A stretch of 64,000 nucleotides of DNA from JAJYSO01 sp964495935 (GTDB lineage Bacteria; Bacteroidota; Bacteroidia; Flavobacteriales; Flavobacteriaceae), in contig CAZBXQ010000007.1 in the NCBI GenBank assembly GCA_964495935.1, forward strand, positions 11,392 to 75,391. The letters are read 5' to 3'. A program made the translations under genes and the position numbers. Of the stretch, positions 45,087 to 52,948 are shown in pieces. The notes under the pieces are model-generated. The model saw only the letters and a program-made list of their open reading frames with translations. It had not been told where the DNA came from and searched no databases. The stretch's first letter is position 1, and the number at the start of each line of letters is the position of its first letter.

Positions 45087-45929
45087 ATGCCTTTTTCTGT
45101 CATTGTCTGGGATCCGTCTATAGGAATTGATCTTGGTTTTTTTACGATTCGATATTATAGCCTGATGTATCTGGTCGCCTTTACGTTGGGCTGGTATATC
45201 ATGAAATATATTTTTAAAAAGGAGAAAATTCAGCTCGATAAGCTGGACTCACTTTTTATTTATATGATTCTGGGAACATTAATCGGTGCTCGGTTGGGGC
45301 ATGTTATTTTCTATCAGCCCGAATTGTTTAAGGAGGATTTTCTCTCCGTATTTCTCCCCATGAAATTTGTACCGACCATCAAATTTACAGGTTTTCAGGG
45401 ATTGGCCAGCCATGGGGCCGCTATCGGTATTTTGATTGCGATGTATTTATACAGTAAGAAAAAGTTACAAAAGCCCATGTTATGGATTATGGATCGTATT
45501 GTGATTCCGGTGGCCAGCGGAGGTGTTTTTATTCGTATCGGTAACTTTATTAACTCAGAAATAGTCGGAAAACCCAGCGACGGCCCGTTGGCCGTTAAAT
45601 TTGTGCAGCAAAGCCCGGGATATGGCCCTATTGTTCCCCGGCATCCGGCACAACTTTATGAGGCCTTTGGATATATTATTGTTTTTGCTATTATTTGGTA
45701 CATTTACACGAAAACCGAAAATCGGAAACGCACCGGATTTATTTTTGGTGTATTTCTGATTTTATTGTTTATGGTTCGCTTTATAATCGAGTTCTTTAAG
45801 GAAGCACAGGTGGAAGAACGGGCAAATTGGTTCCTGAATACCGGTCAGTTATTAAGTATTCCTTTTATTCTGGTAGGTGTTTATTTTGTTTATCGAGCGA
45901 TGAAAAAACCGCTTCCCAAAACAGCGTAA
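45087..45929 (+). CDS. lgt: Prolipoprotein diacylglyceryl transferase
   Basis: 280 residues, seven membrane helices. It transfers diacylglycerol from phosphatidylglycerol to the lipobox Cys, the first step of lipoprotein maturation. Conserved elements: ASHGAAIGILIAMY (equivalent to the catalytic His region), FIRIGNFINSEIVGKPSDGP, and RHPAQLYEAFGYII. The next gene is itself a lipoprotein, 2 bases downstream. Confidence 0.96.
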   Translation: MPFSVIVWDPSIGIDLGFFTIRYYSLMYLVAFTLGWYIMKYIFKKEKIQLDKLDSLFIYMILGTLIGARLGHVIFYQPELFKEDFLSVFLPMKFVPTIKFTGFQGLASHGAAIGILIAMYLYSKKKLQKPMLWIMDRIVIPVASGGVFIRIGNFINSEIVGKPSDGPLAVKFVQQSPGYGPIVPRHPAQLYEAFGYIIVFAIIWYIYTKTENRKRTGFIFGVFLILLFMVRFIIEFFKEAQVEERANWFLNTGQLLSIPFILVGVYFVYRAMKKPLPKTA

Positions 45930-45931
45930 CA

Positions 45932-46423
45932 ATGACACCAAGAATAATTGGACTCCTGATGATAATGGTGGTACTCGGTTGCCGCGAAAAGACTTCAAAA
46001 ACCGCACGGCACTCGGCCTTAGAAACCGAAGAAATTACTTTTAGAAAAGATGGCGAAATCCACATTTACGGAGCTGATGGACAAGAACGGGTGACCCTCA
46101 ATATCGAAGTGGCAAAAAGTGATTATGAGCAGGAAACCGGATTGATGTATCGTAAGGGAATGAGACCAAATGAGGGGATGCTTTTTGTATATGATGATGA
46201 ACGACCGCGCCCCAACTTCTATATGAAAAATACCTATATGGCCCTGGATCTGTTATATATCAATGCGGATAACGAGATTGTCGATAGTAATAAAAATGCC
46301 CAGCCGCTAAATGAAGATGCGCTTCCCTCTGAAGCCCCGGCTCAATATGTATTGGAGGTGAACGCCGGAATAATTGATAAGTTTGGCATCCAAAACGGAG
46401 ATCGGATGAAAATCCGGTTATAG
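45932..46423 (+). CDS. DUF192-family lipoprotein
   Basis: 163 residues from ATG 45932, 2 bases after lgt. This start gives a compact lipoprotein signal (MTPRIIGLLMIMVVLG before Cys17); the longer open frame starts inside lgt and reads out of its frame. The DUF192 domain spans about 50-163, with the hallmarks RKGMRPNEGMLFVYDDERPR, FYMKNTYMALDLLYINAD and a C-terminal NGDRMKIRL. DUF192 proteins are small secreted beta-folds of unknown function. Coupling to lgt suggests co-expression with its own lipidating enzyme. Confidence 0.9.
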   Translation: MTPRIIGLLMIMVVLGCREKTSKTARHSALETEEITFRKDGEIHIYGADGQERVTLNIEVAKSDYEQETGLMYRKGMRPNEGMLFVYDDERPRPNFYMKNTYMALDLLYINADNEIVDSNKNAQPLNEDALPSEAPAQYVLEVNAGIIDKFGIQNGDRMKIRL

Positions 46424-46624
46424 ATATTGATAGTACGTTCTTTTTGGGGTCGTTCTTGAGTATAGTTGGAAAATGGAGTAAACCGGTTTCCCGGATTGAA
46501 AAAGAACCTCTTTATATAGAAGGGTAGTTGGGGGAGTGTATAAAAACAAAAATGTAATCGGGATAGTGGCTTGATTTAATACCTGTTTACCGGCTGTTAT
46601 TATTCGGTTTTTATGAGAAGCCGA

Positions 46625-47395
46625 TCATTCGGGTTTTTTGCAAACGGGAAGAATTTCTCCCGGCATCAGGCGATAACGATCTATTTCGTCAGGCTCTATG
46701 GTTTGGGTATAATCCACTTCTTTCACTTGAAATCCGATTTCCCGGAGTTTATCAAAATAATCGCGACCATATACCCGTACGTGATCGTATTGTCCAAAAA
46801 GGCGGGCTCGCTCTTGGGGATCGGTTATCGTAGGGTCTTCAAAAGTTTTTTCGCGATCCAGATCCTGTGGGATTTGTAAAATCGCCCAGCCTCCGGGGCG
46901 TAAAACACGAAACATTTCCTGCATGGCTTTCCGGTCGTTGGGAATATGTTCTAAAACATGATTACAAAAGATAATATCATAGTGGTTATCGGGGAAAGGG
47001 AGATCACAAATATCAGCCTTGACATCGGCTAAAGGCGAGTTTAAATCGGTCGTCGTGTACTCCAGATTGTCGAGTTTCCGAAACCGTTTGTAAAAGGCCT
47101 GTTCGGGTGCGAAGTGCAGCATTTTATGAGGTGCAGAGAAAAAATCAGTTTCGTTTTTGAGATAGAGCCACAGCAGGCGATGCCGCTCTAATGAAAGTGT
47201 GGAGGGGGAGAGTACGTTATCCCGCTGTGTTCCATAGCCATAAGGTAAAAACATGGAAAAGCTTTTTCCATCAATGGGATCGGTATATCGATTCCCTTTG
47301 AGCAGGAGAGTCAGGAATGGCCGGATGACATAGCTCAATTTAATTAACAGGGGGCGCGGGACGGTATTTAATACTTTTTTAAAAAGCTTTTTCAT
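46625..47395 (-). CDS. SAM-dependent methyltransferase (Methyltransf_11 type)
   Basis: 256 residues. An N-terminal helical region (LLIKLSYVIRPFLTLLLKG) precedes a class I SAM fold: MLHFAPEQAFYKRFRKLDN (motif I region), CDLPFPDNHYDIIFCNHVLE and MFRVLRPGGWAILQIPQDLD. The substrate is not evident; the hydrophobic N-terminus suggests membrane association. It is downstream of map in the same direction, 87 bases apart. Confidence 0.85.
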   Translation of the reverse strand: MKKLFKKVLNTVPRPLLIKLSYVIRPFLTLLLKGNRYTDPIDGKSFSMFLPYGYGTQRDNVLSPSTLSLERHRLLWLYLKNETDFFSAPHKMLHFAPEQAFYKRFRKLDNLEYTTTDLNSPLADVKADICDLPFPDNHYDIIFCNHVLEHIPNDRKAMQEMFRVLRPGGWAILQIPQDLDREKTFEDPTITDPQERARLFGQYDHVRVYGRDYFDKLREIGFQVKEVDYTQTIEPDEIDRYRLMPGEILPVCKKPE

Positions 47396-47482
47396 GGTAT
47401 TTTCAGCCCTGCGAAGATTATAAGAAAACCGGATCCTGTAGTCGATTAGAGTCCGCTTTTTATAGCGTCTGCAAAAGCAAAT

Positions 47483-48289
47483 TTACTTTTTTCTAAATTC
47501 GTCTTCTTCATTAGAGACCACCCCTAAGGCTTCATAAATATAATCGAAAGTTGACAGAAGTTGTGGTTTCCCGTCCACCAAGGCAACATCATGTTCAAAG
47601 TGAGCACTGGGTTGTCCGTCTTCAGTTAGGATAGTCCATCCATCGGGAAGCTGGATGACATTTTTGGTGCCCAGATTGATCATGGGTTCAATGGCTAAAA
47701 CCATTCCTTCTTTAATCTTTTTTCCGCGTCCTCGTTTTCCATAGTTGGGAACTTGTGGATCCTCGTGCATGTCTTTTCCTACGCCGTGTCCTACCAGTTC
47801 GCGAACCACGCCGTAGCCGTGATTTTCAGTATAGGTTTGAATGGCATTTCCGATATCTCCGATGCGATTTCCCTTTTTAAAAGCACGGATGCCTTCATAT
47901 AGGGATTCTTTAGTAATCCGCAATAAATCTTTTACTTCGGGAGCCACTTCACCGACTTCAAAGGTATAGGCGTGATCTCCATAATACCCATTGATATAGG
48001 ATCCGCAATCGATGGAAATAATATCTCCGTTTTCCAGTGGTTTATCGTTTGGGATCCCATGCACCACTTGAGAATTCGGACTCATACATAAGGAATTGGG
48101 AAAGTCGTACATTCCCAAAAATCCCGGTTCTGCACCGTGATCCCGAATAAATTCCTCGGCCATTTTATCCAGTGCTAAAGTACTTATTCCGGGTTTAATC
48201 TCTGCGGCCAGCATTCCCAAGGTTTTAGATACAATAAGGGCAGCTTCCCGTAATAATTCGATCTCTTCCGGAGATTTTAATTTAACCAT
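47483..48289 (-). CDS. map: Methionine aminopeptidase, type I
   Basis: 268 residues. It removes the initiator Met from nascent proteins. The dinuclear metal ligands lie in ISIDCGSYINGYYGDHAYTF (two Asp), VGHGVGKDMHEDPQVPNYGK (His), MVLAIEPMINLG (Glu) and EDGQPSAHFEHDVALVDG (Glu). SPNSQVVHGIPNDKPLENGD holds the conserved His at the substrate side. A small linker insertion (GAEPGFLGMYDFPNSLCMS) is normal for this clade. Confidence 0.96.
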   Translation of the reverse strand: MVKLKSPEEIELLREAALIVSKTLGMLAAEIKPGISTLALDKMAEEFIRDHGAEPGFLGMYDFPNSLCMSPNSQVVHGIPNDKPLENGDIISIDCGSYINGYYGDHAYTFEVGEVAPEVKDLLRITKESLYEGIRAFKKGNRIGDIGNAIQTYTENHGYGVVRELVGHGVGKDMHEDPQVPNYGKRGRGKKIKEGMVLAIEPMINLGTKNVIQLPDGWTILTEDGQPSAHFEHDVALVDGKPQLLSTFDYIYEALGVVSNEEDEFRKK

Positions 48290-48324
48290 AAATTTCTATT
48301 TATTCCTGATCAGACAGGCTTTTC

Positions 48325-48867
48325 TTATCGTTCGTAATAATTCTTATAGGGCTCACCAGATACGATTTTTGCGATATCGGCTGTAAAATTCTCCCGCGGA
48401 TGCTCCACATACCGATTGATTTCCTGTCCGTCTTTTAGAAAAATAATAGTGGGGATATTAGTAATGTGCCAGTCCTTTTCGTATCCCTCATCCGATCGTT
48501 TCCCATGATTTAAGGTGTACACCTTGATATTATTCATATCGTAGTCGGCTTCTTCCAGAATTTTATAGAGTTTTGGGATTTCGCGTTTACTGTCGGGGCA
48601 CCAAGTTCCCATAAAAGTGATGATCTCGTAATCTTTGATGTGGTCCTTTATTTTCTGGAGGGCTTCCTTTTCTGGATGATAGCTTTGAAAAACCGCATCA
48701 AACCATCTTGAGGTGTAATTGGAATGTTCCATATCCTGACGGTCTATTTCACCGGTATATTGTGGTGTGATTTTTCGCGGCTCCTTGTTTGGGGTTTGAG
48801 CACAGGCCTGAAAGCAGAAAGCACAGAATAGAAAAAGGCCGCTTAATACAGTACGATTTATTTTCAT
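48325..48867 (-). CDS. Thioredoxin-like lipoprotein with monothiol WCPDS site
   Basis: 180 residues from ATG 48867, chosen because it starts the signal MKINRTVLSGLFLFCAFCFQ ending AC; fifteen upstream codons read as non-signal. The thioredoxin fold carries FMGTWCPDSKREIPKLYKIL: the first Cys of the CxxC site is kept, the second is Ser. Related Bacteroidota proteins with GTWCxDSxxxVP are known. It probably acts as a monothiol reductase, isomerase or thiol-binding protein in the periplasm. It lies 35 bases upstream of map. Confidence 0.85.
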   Translation of the reverse strand: MKINRTVLSGLFLFCAFCFQACAQTPNKEPRKITPQYTGEIDRQDMEHSNYTSRWFDAVFQSYHPEKEALQKIKDHIKDYEIITFMGTWCPDSKREIPKLYKILEEADYDMNNIKVYTLNHGKRSDEGYEKDWHITNIPTIIFLKDGQEINRYVEHPRENFTADIAKIVSGEPYKNYYER

Positions 48868-48964
48868 AATGATTTTTTTATATGTATTGTGCAAACTTAC
48901 GGAGCACAACAATTTTATTTTGCAAGTTATTCATAAAAATTTGTAGTTGATGCTATTCTTTATT

Positions 48965-50629
48965 TTAATTTGGGTACACTTTTTCACCTTTTATATAGGT
49001 GGCTTCTACTCGGGTGTCTAATACGCTATCGATGTCCACCTTCATAAGGTCGCGATCCAGGATTACAAAATCGGCTTGTTTTCCTGGTTCCAGACTGCCT
49101 TTACGATCTTCTTCAAATTGGGCATAAGCGGCCCAGATCGTCATTCCTTTCAACGTTTCTTTCCGGGATAAAGCGTTATCCGGAAGGAATCCGCCTTGAG
49201 GTTCGTGTTTTCGATTTTTTCGGGCAACGGCGGTATAGAAAGTGCGATACGGATCTACTTCTTCAACCGGAGCATCGGTTCCTATGGCTACAATACCTGC
49301 TTGATCTAATAATTCCTTATAAATATATCCTTCGTCTTTCAGTCTTTTGGAGCCTAACCGATCTTCGGCAAAAGTCATGTCGCTGATGGCGTGAGTTGGT
49401 TGGATGGAAGGGATGATATTTTCTTTGTTGAAGTAATGAACATCCACAGAATCGATGATTTGTGCGTGTTCTATACGCCATCGTCGATTGGATTGATCTT
49501 TTAAGGCTTTGCTGTAATCGGTTAAAATGACGTGGTTTGCCGAATCTCCAATGGCATGTGTATTCAATTGAAGGGAGGAAGCGGCTACTTTTTTTACCAA
49601 ATCTGCCATATATTCGGGAGAACGTAATAATTTTCCGTAATTGCCGGGGTCATCGCTATAGGGTTCTTTAAGTGTTGCTCCCCGTGATCCGAGTGCTCCG
49701 TCAGAAATTAATTTGATGGCGTGAACACTGATATTCTCGTTTTTGCCCAGCTCGCCCTTTAAATATTGATCGAGATGTTTGTCGCTATAGATCAGCATGG
49801 GGTAAATCCCGATTTTCAGTACTCCGATGCCGGCCAAGCTGTCCATTACCTGAATGACGTTGTGTGTGACCCCGGCATCGGCAATGCTGGTTAATCCATA
49901 CGATATGCTTTCCTTTTGTGCGCTTAAGAGAATGCCCTCCAAATCTTTACGGCTCGTTGGCGGAACGGCAGCATAAACCGGGTTCATGGCATTATCGATT
50001 AAGACTCCGGTGAGTTTTCCGTCTTTTTTAATAAAAGTACCCCCTTCGACTGAGGAATTTTCGTCGATTTTGGCCAGATCCAGTAATTTTTGATTGGCCA
50101 GCAGAGCATGACCATCTACACGTGTCAAAAGGACCGGAGTATCCGGAAACAATTCATCCAGTTTGTCTTTAGTAGGAAACCTCTTGTCGGGCCATAGACT
50201 TTGATCCCAGCCCCGGCCTCTGATAAAGCCTAATTGATGTTCAGATTGGAATTCCTCAACGCGTTTGAGCATTTCTTCGGCCGATGCAGCCCCCCGAAGA
50301 TCAGCTTGAAGTTTACTGCTGCCCACTCCCGTAAAATGATAATGGGCGTCAAAGAGCCCCGGGATAATGGTTTTTCCCTCGGTATCGATTTCCTCTTTTC
50401 CGGTATATTTTGAACGAATCTCTTGATTTTGGCCAACGGCCACGATTTTCTGGTCTTTGATGGCCAAGGCTTCAGCCGTAGAAAAACTGGAATCGACGGT
50501 GTAAATATTTGCATTATACAACAGGAGATCAACGGTCTCCTTTTCTTGACAACTGATCAGGAATAGAATTAAAAAGAGCGATCCGCTTAATTTTATGAAG
50601 TTAGAAACAATTTTATTTGAAAAGCGCAT
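48965..50629 (-). CDS. Amidohydrolase lipoprotein (YtcJ/Amidohydro_3 family)
   Basis: 554 residues with a lipoprotein signal (MRFSNKIVSNFIKLSG..., LFLIS before Cys). The metal-dependent hydrolase fold shows IPGLFDAHYHFTGVGSSKLQ (H-x-H; here HYH), NTHAIGDSANHVILTDY, RRWRIEHAQIIDS and VAIGTDAPVEEVDPYRTFYT. YtcJ-like proteins hydrolyse N-acyl or formyl bonds of various small amides; the substrate is not predictable. Being a periplasm-facing lipoprotein is common for Bacteroidota members. Confidence 0.92.
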   Translation of the reverse strand: MRFSNKIVSNFIKLSGSLFLILFLISCQEKETVDLLLYNANIYTVDSSFSTAEALAIKDQKIVAVGQNQEIRSKYTGKEEIDTEGKTIIPGLFDAHYHFTGVGSSKLQADLRGAASAEEMLKRVEEFQSEHQLGFIRGRGWDQSLWPDKRFPTKDKLDELFPDTPVLLTRVDGHALLANQKLLDLAKIDENSSVEGGTFIKKDGKLTGVLIDNAMNPVYAAVPPTSRKDLEGILLSAQKESISYGLTSIADAGVTHNVIQVMDSLAGIGVLKIGIYPMLIYSDKHLDQYLKGELGKNENISVHAIKLISDGALGSRGATLKEPYSDDPGNYGKLLRSPEYMADLVKKVAASSLQLNTHAIGDSANHVILTDYSKALKDQSNRRWRIEHAQIIDSVDVHYFNKENIIPSIQPTHAISDMTFAEDRLGSKRLKDEGYIYKELLDQAGIVAIGTDAPVEEVDPYRTFYTAVARKNRKHEPQGGFLPDNALSRKETLKGMTIWAAYAQFEEDRKGSLEPGKQADFVILDRDLMKVDIDSVLDTRVEATYIKGEKVYPN

Positions 50630-50800
50630 AGAAAGAGGTTAAAAGGTTAATGAAATTCAAAAATAGTAAAATAATTTCACGCGATAATTTTTAAGTTGAT
50701 GGAATTAATCCTACCCTTTATTTTCTATGCGTACAGGAGTTTATCGAGGCTGTTTTATGAGGGTATCCGCAGATTGGTGGGGGATATGAATTCCATACAA

Positions 50801-50836
50801 ACAAAAACTCCTTCTCAATGGGAAGAAGGAGCTTTT
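50801..50836 (-). terminator. Terminator of the nagB-like gene
   Basis: An inverted repeat pairs CTCCTTCT (50808-50815) with AGAAGGAG (50824-50831), extended by A/T pairs, and has a T-run on the minus strand. It begins 22 bases after the minus-strand gene's stop codon. Confidence 0.75.
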
Positions 50837-50857
50837 CAATTTTAGGCTAAAAATCGA

Positions 50858-52780
50858 TTAGTAATGATAGCGTACAAAACCTTCTAAGGCGGCATATTCG
50901 GGGAGGCCGAGTTTGTCATATAGATGCGCCGTCTCAGCGGTTCGATCTTCTACGCGTTGCCAGAATTCGCGTTTGTCCTCTCCTTGAAAGGGAACAGAGT
51001 CTTTCTGACTTTGGTGAATCAGGATTCCGTTTCGTTTTTGGATGACTTGATCCGGACTCATAGGAATCGCCATTTCGATTTCATAGGGATCAAACTCTTG
51101 CCAAGCTCCGCGATAAAGCCAAACCCAGCAATCTTTCATAAAATCCTCATTCTTCAACCGCTCAAGAGCTTCAAAAATGATATCGAGGCATACCTTGTGG
51201 GTGCCATGGGGGTCGGCAAGATCGCCGGCAGCGTAGATTTGATGGGGTTTGATTTCCCGAATGATATCCATTACGATTTTTACATCTTTTTCACTGGGCG
51301 GATTTTTTTCGATTTTTCCGGTTTCATAGAAAGGTAGGTTCAGAAAGTGTGCTCGATCATCCGTTAGGCCTACGTATCGACAGGTGGCCCGCGCTTCACA
51401 GCGACGAATCAGCCCTTTTATTTCCCGAATGTCGGAGGTGTCGGGGGCTCCTTGTTTTTTGGTTTTAAAGAATTCCCGTGCTTCCTCAAGAATCTTCACA
51501 CTTGGGGTATCTTTAACGTCAAAAAGTTGATCGTAACCTACCGCAAAATCCAGAAAACGCTCTACAAAATCATCTCCAACGGCAATGTTTCCCGAGGTTT
51601 GATAAGCCACGTGAACCTCATGACCCTGTTCGTGCAATCGAATAAAGGTTCCGCCCATGGAAATGATATCGTCATCGGGATGCGGAGAAAAGATGAGAAC
51701 GCGTTTGCTGGCCGGCGTTGATCGCTCGGGGTGCCCGATGATGTTCACGTTGGGCTTTCCGCCCGGCCATCCGGTAATCGTTCTCTTCATGCCGTTAAAG
51801 ACATCCAGATTAATGTCATAAGCGGTTCCGTATTCATCCAAGAGTTCACTCAGGCCGTGGTCGTGGTAATCCTGGTCGGTTAACATCAGAATGGGTTTAT
51901 CCAGTTCTAACGCCAAAGAACAAACGGCTTTCCAGATCAATTTTTCATCCCATTTTATGGCACCGGTTAACCAGGGCTTTGTTTTCCGGGTAAGAGTCTG
52001 AGAGGTCGGTTCGTCAATAACAAATAGGCAGTTGGTGTGGTTTTGGAGAAGGGAAGCGGGAACCATTTCGGTTTGATGCTCTTCTACCGATTTTCGAATG
52101 GCATCGGTTTTCTGTTCTCCCCAGGCCATTAAAATAATTTTTTTGGCCTGCATAATAGTTTTAATTCCTGTAGTGACGGCCATTCGGGGAACGTCCATCA
52201 GGCGGGAAAAGTGAGGGGCATTGGCCAGCCGAGTGTGATTTTCAAGAGGGATTAGCCGGGTCGTAGAGTGTTTACTTGATCCGGGTTCGTTAAACCCGAT
52301 ATGACCGTTCTGACCGATTCCCAATATTTGGAGATCAATGCCGCCGGCATCTTCAATCGCTTTTTCATAGGCTTGGCACGTTCTTTTTAAGGACTCTTTG
52401 GGGACATCGCCATCGGGAACGTGAATGTTTTCGGGGTTGATGTCAATGTGATCAAAAAGCTGTTGCTGCATAAAATAATGATAGCTGTTTACATCCTCCG
52501 GACGCATGGGGTAGTATTCGTCCAAGTTGAACGTAATAACATTTTTGAAGCTTAATCCTTCTTCTTTATGCAGACGAATAAGTTCATTATAGAGGGCAAT
52601 CGGAGTCGATCCGGTCGCCAGCCCTAATATACAGGGATTCCCTTCTTTTTCTTTGGCGGTCATCAATTCGGCAATTTGACGAGCTACAAATTTGGAACCT
52701 TCTTCGGAGTCCTTAAAGATGTTAATCGGAATCCTTTCAAAGCTGTTAATTAAATCAGGATTTACAATTTGTTCTGCCAT
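50858..52780 (-). CDS. nagB: Glucosamine-6-phosphate deaminase fused to an LmbE/PIG-L-type deacetylase domain
   Basis: 640 residues from ATG 52780; the -7 box at 52815-52822 rules out the longer TTG start at 52810. The first ~270 residues are NagB-like: LGLATGSTPIALYNELIRLH, NLDEYYPM (active-site region), and GIGQNGHIGFNEPGS. From about 365 a second domain begins (LIFSPHPDDDIISMGGTFIR, GDLADPHGTHKV), the zinc-binding pattern of LmbE/PIG-L N-acetylglucosaminyl deacetylases. This two-domain protein is typical of Bacteroidota. It would couple deacetylation of an amino-sugar derivative with deamination of GlcN-6-P to Fru-6-P, but activity of the second domain is inferred only. Confidence 0.92.
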   Translation of the reverse strand: MAEQIVNPDLINSFERIPINIFKDSEEGSKFVARQIAELMTAKEKEGNPCILGLATGSTPIALYNELIRLHKEEGLSFKNVITFNLDEYYPMRPEDVNSYHYFMQQQLFDHIDINPENIHVPDGDVPKESLKRTCQAYEKAIEDAGGIDLQILGIGQNGHIGFNEPGSSKHSTTRLIPLENHTRLANAPHFSRLMDVPRMAVTTGIKTIMQAKKIILMAWGEQKTDAIRKSVEEHQTEMVPASLLQNHTNCLFVIDEPTSQTLTRKTKPWLTGAIKWDEKLIWKAVCSLALELDKPILMLTDQDYHDHGLSELLDEYGTAYDINLDVFNGMKRTITGWPGGKPNVNIIGHPERSTPASKRVLIFSPHPDDDIISMGGTFIRLHEQGHEVHVAYQTSGNIAVGDDFVERFLDFAVGYDQLFDVKDTPSVKILEEAREFFKTKKQGAPDTSDIREIKGLIRRCEARATCRYVGLTDDRAHFLNLPFYETGKIEKNPPSEKDVKIVMDIIREIKPHQIYAAGDLADPHGTHKVCLDIIFEALERLKNEDFMKDCWVWLYRGAWQEFDPYEIEMAIPMSPDQVIQKRNGILIHQSQKDSVPFQGEDKREFWQRVEDRTAETAHLYDKLGLPEYAALEGFVRYHY

Positions 52781-52814
52781 GGAATTTCTGATATTTTTGA
52801 ATTTAAACAAAATT

Positions 52815-52822
52815 CAAAGTTA
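52815..52822 (-). promoter_or_regulatory. -7 box for the nagB-like gene
   Basis: On the minus strand TAACTTTG fits TAnnTTTG, 34 bases before the chosen start. Confidence 0.55.
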
Positions 52823-52948
52823 CTACTTATTGAGCGAATTCATAAGTAAAACAATTTTTTTAAAAATAGATAATTTTTTAAGTGCCGGGCTTAGCTGGGA
52901 AATAATAATATCTTAAATTGCCGGGGTTCCAATAAAAAACTAAAGAAT

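Noticed and set aside
46424..46624. Possible tRNA or small RNA in the gap between the DUF192 and methyltransferase genes
   Set aside because: No cloverleaf, T-loop GTTCRAATC or terminator-linked structure was found in this gap or in the other gaps.
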